DNA from: Patiria pectinifera
Taxonomy: Eukaryota; Echinodermata; Asteroidea; Valvatida; Asterinidae
Reading direction: 5' to 3'
Length of the DNA stretch: 64,000 bases
NCBI GenBank assembly: GCA_029964075.1
Contig: CM057142.1
Span: forward strand, 32,738,392 to 32,802,391
Of the stretch, positions 47,101 through 55,240 are shown piece after piece. A model generated the notes under the pieces. It ran no database searches and had not been told where the DNA came from. It worked only from the letters and a program-made list of their open reading frames with translations. Made by a program: the position numbers and the translations under genes. The first letter of the stretch is position 1; the number at the start of each line of letters is the position of its first letter.

Positions 47101-50100
47101 GAAGGTAATATCCACAGATGCGTCTAAAGACGCATTTTTGGAAATTCCCGTTAGTAGTTCGTTTTTAATTTGGCGAAGCCGTGACTGGGTGCTCGCAAGC
47201 GTTGACATGATGCACACGCAAGCTCTGTGGTCAAGGGTAAGACGTCTGAGCTGGTAAGCAGGAGGTCGTCGGTTTGAGTCCCACCCTGAGTAGGCTTGAG
47301 ATTTTTTTTTTTTCGCAAGCCCTCGAACAACACGAGTTTACTGTGTTTTTATTTTTTTTAAAAACGTGACGGTTATGGGTTAAAAAACAACAGTGAATAA
47401 ATAAATCCTCTTGTATTTTTGTTTGTGTTGGATTTAGACCCAAGAGATGTGCGGTATTGCCAGCCATGACACAGCAGGCTCATTCCTACTGCTGGGATGT
47501 ACGAATGGCTCCATCTATTACATAGGTAAGTAACTCAATTTAGTCTCAGCTGCCTTTGATGTAGTCTGACGTAAAGGGGAATTGATATTATCAAGGTTCA
47601 TTTGAGGCCGATTTGATCCCATAACCTCTTCATCACCAACTCAACTGAGCTATGGATGGTATCAGCCGTGGCGCTATGAGCAGTGACCCTGCTAAATGCA
47701 ACAAGATGCAACAAAGCATGGGGACTTGAGTTGCCTGAAGATGCAACAGTGTGCAACAACTTTATACCATTGTTGCCCTCTGTTGCATTTAGCAGGGTTA
47801 GGTTTAAATTAAGATCTGATTAGACTGGACTCAAGAGTTCTTTTTTTGTTTCTTGTGGCCAGATATGCAGAAGTTTCCTCTGAGAATGAAGGACAACGAC
47901 CTTCTGGTGACTGAACTTTACCACGACCCCAGCAACGATGCCGTCACTGCTCTCAGCGTTTACCCCACCCCAAAGACAAGTAAGTCCAGGGTCCATGGTT
48001 GTAAACACTGTTTACTTGTTACATTACTCATGAAAGACGTGCATGAAAAATAATCCGTAAGTCTGCGAAGTGCACACCAAATAATGGCATAATTTGCATA
48101 AGTTTAATTGGTTTAGGTATCGCAAATGTATTGTTAAAGTGACTTATCATGATTGTCGTCTATCGTTTCTGTAATCGCCCAACTTTGCTCAGTTGGTGCC
48201 AGGAATGCACAGCTTTGTGTTTGAAGGATAGTGAATGCCACTCTGGTGTAGAAAAAAGCCAAATTTTTGTAAAGGCAGGCCAAGTCAATAAGCCATTTGC
48301 GAGTTAAATTTGAATCAAAATCTGGAACACTGACTTAATTGCACGTTTTAACTTTGCATTCTCCCGACCAAAGAGACTGGGCAAGCCTTATGCTAGCAAC
48401 CCCCAGCTTCGGCATGGTCTGGTGTCTTTGTGCCATTCTCACCCATTGTGAGCAATGTATTGGTGCTGAGCGTCTCTTACATAATTATGCAAGAGCTTGC
48501 CCCGAATCATGTGATTAGATACAGTATCTTTGGTCTAGAGAATTCAAAGTTGAAATATACCAAGCATTCTGAGCAAGTCAGTGTACCAGATGTTTTTCAA
48601 ATTTAAATCTCAATGGGTATAGGCCACTCGAAATGGCTTATTCAGTGACTGTATTTTGACATTTAGCATAAAAGGTATGATCATTTTGTGTCCAAGTTGC
48701 CTAGAATATTTAAAGCATTTCACAGCAATGTCAACTCTCGTTAAACTTGATAGTGTCTTTCACAGTTGTACAATAATTGTATCGTGTAAACCCCTCGCAT
48801 GGCATCCGTTATGTACTTGACAAGAAACTATTGTGCAAATGGCTGCTGACTGCTGTGTTCACAGCACGATGTTAATGGATTTGATGTTGTACATTCTTGC
48901 CCTCAGGCCTGACAGGCAACTGGATCGAGATCGCCTATGGTACTATCGCCGGCAAGGTTCGTGTGATTGTCCAGCATCCAGAGACTGTCGGCCAGGGTCC
49001 ACAACTCTTCCAGACCTTCACCGTCCACTGCAATCCTATCTCCAAAGTCATGCTGTCTGAGAAGCATCTCATCTCAGGTACTCATCAGGCTCTCTGATGG
49101 ACTCTGTCACTGTGTCACCCTGTCACCCTGTGGACTCTGCCACTCTGTGATTTTTTTTACCTTGTCACCATTCTGTCACTCTGACACTCAGTTGATCTGT
49201 TACTCGGTCGATTTGTCACCTCTGTCACCTGCTGTCACCCTGTTGTCATGTTAGTCTTTGTCACTTTGTCGCCGTTCATTCTAGTGCACTGGAATGTTGT
49301 CAGTCTGTGACTGTGATATTCTGTTACTCTGTCCATTTGTCACTTTGTCACCATTGTGTCACTCTGTTGCTCTGTCACTGTGTTAGTCTGTGACTCTGGC
49401 ACTGTGTCAGTCTGTGACTGTGTCACTGTGTCAGTCTGTGGCTCTGTCACTGTGTCAGTCTGTGACTCTGTCACTCTGCTCTGTCACTGTGTCACTCTGT
49501 TGCTCTGTCATTGTCACTCTGTGACTCTGTCACTGTGTCAGTCTGTGACTCTGTCACTGTGTCAGTCTGTGACTCTGTCACTGTGTCAGTCTGTGGCTCT
49601 GTCACTGTGTCAGTCTGTGACTCTGTCACTCTGCTCTGTCACTGTGTCACTCTGTTGCTCTGTCATTGTCACTCTGTGACTCTGTCACTGTATCAGTCTG
49701 TGACTCTGTCACCCTGTTATTCTGTGACTCTGTCACCCTGTTATTCTGTCCACTTGTCACATTGTCACCATTCTGTCAATTTGTCCCACTGTGAATATGT
49801 ATATCTCTGCTTCTTCCTCTTTCATTTTTGTCACTTAATACGTCCAAATAATGTTAACACTTAATTACTACTGCTGTATGAGTTGCCCTTTGTGCTATAA
49901 TATTTTGTCACTTTTTGATGTTTGATGGTTTGAGGGGATCAAATGCCTCAAGTTTCTTCATTTTCAACTTACATTCTTCTTTGTTCTCGTCTGAAACAAT
50001 TGATTGTTTTCTTGTTTGGCAGTATGCCAAGAGTCCAACCATGTCCGGACGTGGAACGTGACACGATTCCGTGGCATGATCTCCACCCAGCCTGGCTCCA

Positions 50101-53100
50101 CTCCCCTCAATTCATTCAAGATTCTCTCCCTGGAGGAAGCCGACCTTCACCTGACCTATGCCGCCGGAAACAACTTCGGTGAGATCAAAATAAGAAGTGT
50201 ATATTTCTTTTTTTAAAGTGTCGTTGCAGCCATTTGATTTAGCATCATTAGTTTAACCCTAACCTTCCCAAATCCTTCAAAATCCTCTTTGTAAAATGAA
50301 GGATTTTGCAGGATTGAGGCTACAGTTGACTCTCGTTAATACAAACTCATTTGGACCTAGCCAAATTGTTTGTTATATCAGAATTTTGTATTAAGAGGAA
50401 CATCAGTCCCATTCATTGTGCACATAAATGCACCGTCGGGACCAAGGCTTTGTGTTTGCTATAACCAGAACTTATTAACAGTGTTTGTACAAACGAGAGT
50501 CAACTGTACATGGCAAAAATGTGCGGCTGATTTTGGAGGATGCACTGTGCCAAAGTCTTGGGCCAGACCTTGTGTTGTTTATGCTCAGCCGTGCATAAAT
50601 TTAGGCCTACATTATACTTGAAATCCTCCGCACTGCTCCAGGATGTCACTGGCTCTGCCTCAACCTATTGACAGTGATTGCTGGAGGATTTTGCAGGGTT
50701 GAGGCAGTGGTCACCCCTCCAAGGACCACATTCAAGAAATATAGGAGAGGAAATTTGCAGGATTGAGGCTGTATGCAATTTTTACATGGAGGCAGTTGGA
50801 GGATTTTGCAGGATTGAGGCAACATCCTATCCGAAATGCCTAGGGAGTTAGGGTTAATGTTAGTCTTATCCTTTTGCTTGCGCACAGGAGACGTAACAGG
50901 TGCTATAGTTGGGCCAAATGCTTGATTAATTGAATAATTATTGATTTTAAATCCTAACCCCCTTGAGTGATTTACTAGGATCCTTCCTCACTCCTGCAAA
51001 TTCCAACACCATGTGGTGACTCAACACCCAAAGTGTTGGACTCTGATTATGGTGGTATGCCTGACTCCATGTAAAGCATTAATTAGTTTACTAGTGCAGT
51101 TCTCGCTCCAACAGAAGCAAACAAAACATGCAGTTGAATTTTGAGGGGTTGGGGTGGTTAAGGTTAATTATTATTAAGTATAATTGACTAATGGATATTC
51201 AAATACTTGTAATATTTGGAAAGGATACTGAAAAAGAACAAAAGAAAGAGAAAGGCCGACTTTTTGGGGCCGGACCTGTGTTTCCAATTTTGTATTTGCT
51301 GATCCCTTTGTTAAACCATTCCTGTTTATCAGAGTGTCTGATTTGTATCTGTTAAATCAAATTCTGTGAGATAAGCATACGTTGTGTTTTTCTTTTTTCA
51401 GGGCCATATGGTGACCGTGATGACCAGCAAGTCTTTGTCCAGAAGGTGGTACCGGAGACCGATCAGCTGTATGTCCGCTTAGCGTCCACTGGACAAAGGT
51501 AAAACACCTGGGAGCTGCTCAGCAGGAAAATTTTGCTTGAAACATTTTCCTCGAAATAAAAAAAGGTCCCCTTGGAACCAGACGGAGCAACATATATCGC
51601 GTTACATCTTGGATGTTGAACCTTTCATTGCTTAGTAAATTTGGGAGCTTGGCGGCTTCATGAAGTTGGCGTTAGCCCCCCTTTCTCTCTCTCAGTGACA
51701 ACATCGAGGGAGATACCCTATCCGTCAAAATCTATCAGGTGACAGGTTTGAACAGTTCTAGTCGGGCTCATATTGGTACAATTGACAGGCTGTGGTAGTT
51801 TTGTTAATTGAGGGTACCATGCCTTGACTGACACTGATAGATAATGGCGTCAAAAATGGTGGACGCGCTTCGAACGTATTGTTGACATCGGGAATTTCGC
51901 TTTCGCGTGAAGTATGAACCAGGCTTTAAGTTGTAGATGACACTTATATAGCAGTGTTTTAGTCAAGTCTGTGCTGAGTGTCCTTACTATCATCACAACT
52001 AACTCTCATTCTTTGTTGCAGTTATATCCTTTCCAAAGTCCCTAAGTAAACTGAAATGTATCAAGCCTAAAGCAGCAAGGCTGAATTAACAGGATAAACG
52101 TTTTGCAGTGAGGTAACTTGCCCTGACACCACAACGTCACTCTTTTACAACCAGTTCTCTTTTACAACCAGCATGAACTGGTTTTTCACTCATTGTGTTC
52201 TGATGTGTTGCAGAGTTTGTTTGATCCGTTCGGTGGACGGTAGCAACATTACGTGCTTCTGTGTCCATGAATGCGAGGGCTCAAGTCGTATGGGGTCGCC
52301 CCCACGCAGGTATCTGTTCACCGGCCACTCCAACGGGTCCATACAGGTCAGTAGAAACAACAGTTGTAATAATCAAGTCCAAACATGATAGGTTTCGGAT
52401 GATTCTACAAGACTGAGGAAAGGCAGAACCTAGCCACTATTAGGTAACATTGTGCAGATTTCACTTTAAAGTTAACCCTATTGTCCCCAACTCCATCAAA
52501 ATCCTTCCCCCCATTTTGGTGGATTTTGATGGACTTGATCCTGCAGGCCTAGTTTGACTAAATATTGATGGAGTATGATGGACTTGGGCCTGGAGGCCTA
52601 AAGCAAAGCATGCATTGGAAGCAGTGTGATTGATGGATTTTGGCGGACTTGGTCCAGTACTTAGTAAAAGACGGTAGGGAGTTGGGTTACAGAACAAAAA
52701 ATGCAATTGGTTTCCTGCACAGTGGAGGATTTTGGAGAATTTGGGAAAATCCCATATGAAAGCATGGGGCTAAAGTTGCGTTCCCCATGCTGTTTTCAAG
52801 TTTCATCCTGAAAAAGAGATCCCTTTTCTATCCGTTCCGTGCACAAGTACCCCCTCAGCGGTAAGAAAGGGAGAGTTGGGGGAGACTTTTTGGAGTGACA
52901 TTTGAACGCATCGCCAAAGACGTCTGACGCTGACCCGAAGACGCCATGGGTTTTGGCACATTTGGAAAAAAATAAGCTGTGCATACTTCGCGCTCTACGA
53001 ACACAAACAAGTAATGGCATGCAGTGTGTCCAAGGGGCTGTCAAAAGTGGTAAAAAAAACACCCTCTCTTGTTCATTTACGGCACTTATATTGCTATTTT

Positions 53101-54561
53101 TCTAGCAGTGCAAAAATTATTCGCTTTTGAATGAGACCTCGACTGGCCCAAGAGACAAAAAAAACTGGCCCATGGTTTGTTATTGAATTATTACTTTACA
53201 ATTTTGTATTATTGGCTGCCAGACAATAATTCGGTTCTTGCAAGGTAGGCTGGTTCCCGCCCCACATTCTGTATTGATAATGTGCGAAACGGGAGCCAGT
53301 CAAACCCTGGTGGAACATGAAATGACATTCATAAATACCTCAGACAGTTTACGCATTCCTATTGGTCGAGAGCCCGTGACGTGGCCGGTCTTAAACGGAT
53401 GATAAAGACATGGCTAGCTGGTCTTAAACACTTTTCCAGTGTCACAATAAAATGTGGACTCCTAAAAATCCAGTGCCTCTTATCGTTTCATTGGTTGAAC
53501 GTTCACAATCCTCACGTAGGCATGCGCAACACTACCAGGGAGTCAGAATTTTATAGTTCTAAATTCAAAACGCAACGCGCCAGGTGCGTTCTGCGCGACA
53601 TCGCGCAGAACATGATACGCGCGCGTCAATCTCCATAAAAGGGTTGTTTACATCTTACTCGCCAGCTGAACACTCCATTATTTTGCAAGAGGGATGTTTC
53701 AAAAAGCATAAAGTGAATTTGTTGAACAAAATCGGGATGTTTTGAACGAATTATATGATTTTTCTTACCGAAAAGGTATTTATGAATGGGAATAAATATG
53801 TGCTCCGTCGGTATTTATCACTCTGTTTAAGACCACTTAGAGTCTGGGTGCTGATAATTACCCTCGCCTCCGGCTCGGGTAATTATCAGCACCCAGACTC
53901 TAAGTGGTCTTAAACAGAGTGATAAAAACCTCCGAAACACACATTTATTCCCGTATTGACAACCTGTTGTATGTCGTTTAATTCTTAGATTTACTTCTTG
54001 GCCCCCCAAAACAATCAGGCATAAAAAAAATGTTTACACATTCTCTCTGTGACTTTCTCACAGATGTGGGATCTGAGTACAGGACTGGACAACCTAGTCA
54101 AGGTCAACAAAGGGGAGAATGGTAAGTGTTTATTTACAGTCAAATATGAATACTACAGAGAAGATTCATCGTTGACATTCAGCTATTACTCACTTCTATT
54201 TCGGGCATTCAACTGAGAGACAGTTGGAACGCTTGCTTGGCAAAACACAATATTAATTGAGGATGCGTTTACTTTTGTTATAGTCGATCCCAACCTGCCC
54301 GGGGGACCATCAGAGGAAGAGCTAATCCGCCTTCTAGGCCACTCTTACGTCTCGGCCTCCCGATCCACGACACCCTCCATGAGCCCAGCCACCTCAGCCC
54401 AGATGATACCCATGAGAGTCAACCAACTGCGCTCAGGCTCCTCCAGCACACTGGCCAATCAGAGTACAGAGGAGCTTCCACTTGGCGCAGAGGGGGGAGG
54501 GCAACAGGGAGGGGAAAGTACCGACGGAAGTTTCTACAACCTGAAGGTCACTCATTGCTGA
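35058..54561 (+). CDS. KCTD3: KCTD3/SHKBP1-type BTB and WD40-repeat protein, complete gene
   Basis: Sixteen exons join with consistent phase into 682 residues: 35058-35125, 36940-36993, 37194-37239, 37970-38102, 40494-40574, 42401-42571, 44928-45209, 45963-46078, 47438-47525, 47863-47979, 48907-49077, 50023-50178, 51402-51498, 52214-52346, 54064-54121, 54284-54561. Residues about 17-100 are a KCTD-type BTB/T1 domain ([45 protein letters not shown]). A linker follows, then a WD40-like propeller from about residue 185 ([75 protein letters not shown]). The order and spacing match vertebrate KCTD3 and SHKBP1, for which this is probably the single pre-duplication orthologue. Those proteins are adaptors (HCN3 surface regulation; SH3KBP1 binding); the role here is inferred. 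The TL-x-W position of vertebrates is Cys here. The C-terminal tail is shorter than KCTD3. Confidence 0.92.
35311..35882. mobile_element. MITE with AGGCAGTGGATATTTTGCCG termini
   Basis: Left end AAGGCAGTGGATATTTTGCC GGAG, right end CTCCGGCAAAATATACACTACCTT, with subterminal GCAAACCTTCAGTAAACG / CGTTAGTTTGCCGG words repeated at both sides. Its middle is interrupted by a SINE-like segment at about 35655-35745. Confidence 0.65.
35655..35745 (-). mobile_element. tRNA-derived SINE head on the minus strand
   Basis: Minus strand TTGGTGCAGTGGTTAAGC (A-box region) and CGAGTTCAAATCCTG (B box), spaced as in a tRNA. The acceptor stem does not pair, so it is a retroposed tRNA-like sequence. Confidence 0.55.
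37194..38102 (+). CDS. KCTD3: KCTD3-like BTB exons 3 and 4
   Basis: Exon 37194-37239 encodes (S)[15 protein letters not shown] and exon 37970-38102 encodes [14 protein letters not shown] through [11 protein letters not shown]. The intron between them (37240-37969) carries a MITE with C/G-rich termini. An open frame crosses from this intron into exon 4, but the ctgcag acceptor at 37969 fixes the exon start. Confidence 0.85.
37527..37771. mobile_element. MITE-like inverted repeat with poly-C/poly-G ends
   Basis: Left side C14 then GCACTGCCCCAGGTCCGATG and TGGGGATT; right side AATCCCCACATCTTGGG TGGGGCAACCCGAGG then G-runs. The termini are imperfect inverted repeats of about 45 bp. Confidence 0.5.
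38238..38655 (+). mobile_element. TTAACCCTAAC element with AATCCTGCAAAATCC repeats
   Basis: Begins TTAACCCTAACTCCCTAGGC and ends GGCGGTTAGGGTTAA. Near both ends short words such as CCTCAATCCTGCAAAATCC and their complements recur several times, giving subterminal repeats. A second copy, inverted and carrying an insertion, is at 50253-50856. Confidence 0.65.
39211..39736 (+). mobile_element. Family C MITE, full length
   Basis: Begins TTAAATGGAAGATACAACA and ends TGTTGTACATTCCCTTTAA. The middle contains a near-perfect hairpin, CCAACGCTGGTCGGCC / GATCAGCGTTGGAG. An inverted copy is at 46493-47027 and a deleted one at 29669-29857. Confidence 0.7.
40494..40574 (+). CDS. KCTD3: KCTD3-like exon 5
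   Basis: Starts after ttgatag and completes the Val codon (G|TC), then [13 protein letters not shown] and [13 protein letters not shown]; donor CCCT|gtaagt. This matches the conserved segment that follows the BTB domain in KCTD3/SHKBP1. Confidence 0.8.
40640..41000 (+). mobile_element. Partial MITE (partner of 20940-21205)
   Basis: Contains GTGTTCGTTTCCAA, GAAGAATGTTCAAAACCTG, GAAGTTTTAGCTCAGTGG and TCAGTCAATTGACTGATC, all present in reverse order and complement at 20940-21205. Related to family A by the GTTTTAGCTCA word and the CACGGGACGTTTAGTACC end. Confidence 0.5.
41773..42187. mobile_element. MITE with TTACTACACCTCATAAATATT termini
   Basis: Left end TACTACACCTCATAAATATT, right end AATATTTATGAGGTGTAGTA, about 415 bp. 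It abuts a palindrome at 42188 with no spacer, so the two may be one compound insertion. Confidence 0.65.
42188..42357. repeat. Palindrome with CG-rich loop
   Basis: Arms AATTACTGGTCCCTCGGTG... and its complement ...CACCTCGGGACCAGTAATT, about 40 bp nearly perfect, extended outward by GCAGCATGGTTT / AAACCATGCTG. The loop is CTCCGCTTCGCGTC. It ends about 45 bp before the exon 6 acceptor of the KCTD3-like gene. Confidence 0.75.
42572..44927 (+). other. KCTD3: KCTD3-like intron 6
   Basis: About 2.4 kb without recognised exons. A possible short MITE at about 43420-43567 has GAGGTGGAACCAGGTTC at left and GAGCCCGGTTCCACCTT at right. Several 60-120 residue open frames here have no domain match. Confidence 0.5.
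44928..45209 (+). CDS. KCTD3: KCTD3-like exon 7, start of the WD40 propeller
   Basis: Largest internal exon, 282 bp. Encodes [18 protein letters not shown], then [29 protein letters not shown] and [17 protein letters not shown]; donor GTCG|gtaaat. This is the most conserved part of the family and secures the identification. Confidence 0.9.
45580..45660 (+). mobile_element. SINE 3' end with TTA tail
   Basis: TATTGCGCTATATAAATGC followed by TTATTATTATTATT is a 3' end common to tRNA-type SINEs of marine deuterostomes. A similar GCGCC/AATAATAATA context in reverse is at 63395-63450. No head with A and B boxes was found next to it. Confidence 0.45.
46430..47170 (+). mobile_element. Family A MITE split by a family C MITE
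   Basis: 46430-46492 (AAGGTAGAGTGCATCATTTG ... AAGCATACTTGG) continues at 47028 (ATAGTAATGGCTTTGAAC ... CTGTGAAATTATTCTTTCTGG), matching the intact family A elements at 57533 and, in reverse, 9696. Family C, 46493-47027, fills the gap. Confidence 0.7.
46493..47027 (-). mobile_element. Family C MITE inserted at TTAA
   Basis: Left boundary TTAAAGGGAATGTACATC, right boundary TGTATTTTCCCTTTAA. The intact family A element reads TTGGTTTAAAGATAG at this point, so the target TTAA was duplicated on insertion. The hairpin CCAACGGTGGTTGGCC/GACCACCGTTGG is in the middle. Confidence 0.75.
47205..47290 (+). mobile_element. tRNA-derived SINE head
   Basis: TGTGGTCAAGGGTAAGACG resembles an A-box region and CGGTTTGAGTCCC a B box about 40 bp on. 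The stem does not close. It is followed by a poly-T stretch and lies about 150 bp before KCTD3-like exon 9. Confidence 0.5.
47980..48906 (+). other. KCTD3: KCTD3-like intron 10, nothing recognised
   Basis: About 930 bp of ordinary intron between ACAA|gtaagt and ccctcag; the next exon reads (S)[15 protein letters not shown]. No repeats paired by eye. Confidence 0.5.
49085..49800 (+). repeat. GTCACTCTGT-type VNTR in a KCTD3-like intron
   Basis: About 700 bp made of 8-24 bp words such as CTCTGTCACTGTGTCAGTC and TGACTCTGTCAC. Higher-order blocks are visible: a segment of about 160 bp around 49410-49520 is repeated around 49570-49690. It starts within 10 bases of the exon 11 donor at 49077. All six-frame ORFs here ([14 protein letters not shown]) come from the repeat. 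Confidence 0.85.
50023..51498 (+). CDS. KCTD3: KCTD3-like exons 12 and 13
   Basis: Exon 50023-50178 encodes [16 protein letters not shown] and [18 protein letters not shown]; exon 51402-51498 encodes (G)[17 protein letters not shown] and [11 protein letters not shown]. They are separated by a 1.2-kb intron containing a TTAACCC element with a nested MITE. Both align directly with vertebrate KCTD3. Confidence 0.85.
50253..50856 (-). mobile_element. TTAACCCTAAC element carrying a nested MITE
   Basis: Begins TTAACCCTAACCTTCCC and ends GCCTAGGGAGTTAGGGTTAA. It is an inverted copy of 38238-38655; shared inside are GTCTTGGGCCAGACCTTG (GGTC in the partner) and GCTCAGCCGTGCATAAAT. The segment 50321-50508 is absent from the partner. 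Confidence 0.7.
50321..50508. mobile_element. Tc1/mariner-like MITE nested in a TTAACCC element
   Basis: Begins TACAGTTGACTCTCGTTAAT and ends AACGAGAGTCAACTGTA. Same family as 23791-23976, in the opposite internal orientation. The host element without it reads GATTGAGGTTAAATGGCAAA; here GATTGAGGC-TA...TA-CATGGCAAA, so a TA target is supported. Confidence 0.8.
52347..54063 (+). other. KCTD3: KCTD3-like intron 14
   Basis: About 1.7 kb. Contains GATGGATTTTGG/TGATGGACTTGG repeats at about 52461-52690 (bounded by GTTAACCCTATTG and GTTGGGTTAC) and the palindrome at 53788-53952. No exon seen. Confidence 0.55.
53788..53952. repeat. Palindrome with CG-rich loop, second example
   Basis: Arms TTTATCACTCTGTTTAAGAC...GGTGCTGATAATTACCC and their complement, about 48 bp nearly perfect, extended outward by GGGAATAAATATGTG / ACACATTTATTCCC. 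The loop is TCGCCTCCGGCTCG. Size and loop character match the palindrome at 42188-42357, though arm sequences differ. Confidence 0.75.
54064..54561 (+). CDS. KCTD3: KCTD3-like exons 15 and 16 with stop
   Basis: Exon 54064-54121 encodes [19 protein letters not shown]; exon 54284-54561 encodes (V)[18 protein letters not shown], a Ser/Thr/Pro-rich segment ([14 protein letters not shown]) and ends FYNLKVTHC before TGA. GGPxEEELxxLL and TPxxSPATS are shared with vertebrate KCTD3. A donor-like AAG|gtcact and a gtgagg just after the stop exist, so an alternative longer C-terminus cannot be excluded, but no further exon was found. Confidence 0.8.
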
Positions 54562-54587
54562 GGTGAGGCTGTTGACTGATAATTGTA

Positions 54588-54593
54588 AATAAA
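54588..54593 (+). terminator. KCTD3: Poly(A) signal of the KCTD3-like gene
   Basis: AATAAA 26 bases after the TGA, in the context TTGTAAATAAAGATC. It would give a very short 3' UTR. A MITE begins 12 bases further on. Confidence 0.55.
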
Positions 54594-54605
54594 GATCTAT
54601 GACCA

Positions 54606-55240
54606 GCACCTGATTTCACGAAGCGCTGTGACGCGCGCAACCTGAGTTATGACGTGTAACACGTCGCAACTTGCGATGCGTTGTATGATCCATTTCACGA
54701 AACGTGTGTTATGTTGAATGCATCGTAACGTCCTTGACAATGGCTTAAAACACGTCGCAAGTTACGATGTGGTCATCGCAAAATAAGAAGCGTCCTTTTC
54801 TTAGCTGGTTCTATGCCATAAAAAACACCTAAACGAGACTATAATACCGAGACAATGTGTGTAAATTTGTAAATAGAAAATGCATTGAATAATTAGAATT
54901 AGCCTGGAATACTGCAGTTGAAATGTCAAAGTAGCTATATAGTGCACTGAGAGCTTGTTTTCCTTCAAAATTGCATCGCACGGCCGCCATTTTGTTTTAC
55001 GTTTTAATAATTCTAGAGAAGAGATCTGACGACTCTTTGTTGAATATCAGACGACTATTTACTGTACGCGGAATAATTACATAAAACAGTTACCGAGTCG
55101 TGCTATAAATACACCTACGACGCATGGCACTTACGACGTGTTTTGTGAAATGGATTGCACGACGCGTCGCAGTACGGATACGGCGCATCACAGTGCTGCG
55201 ATGCATCGTAAGTTACGATTAGTTTCATGAAATCAGGTGC
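54606..55240. mobile_element. MITE with GCACCTGATTTCA termini
   Basis: Begins GCACCTGATTTCACGAAGC and ends TTTCATGAAATCAGGTGC. Inside both ends are scattered ACGTCGCAAC, GCATCGTAA and TTACGACG words. 635 bp; no transposase. Confidence 0.7.

Noticed and set aside
49356..49864. Two long frames with [14 protein letters not shown] repeats
   Set aside because: Direct translation of the CTCTGTCAC VNTR inside a KCTD3-like intron.
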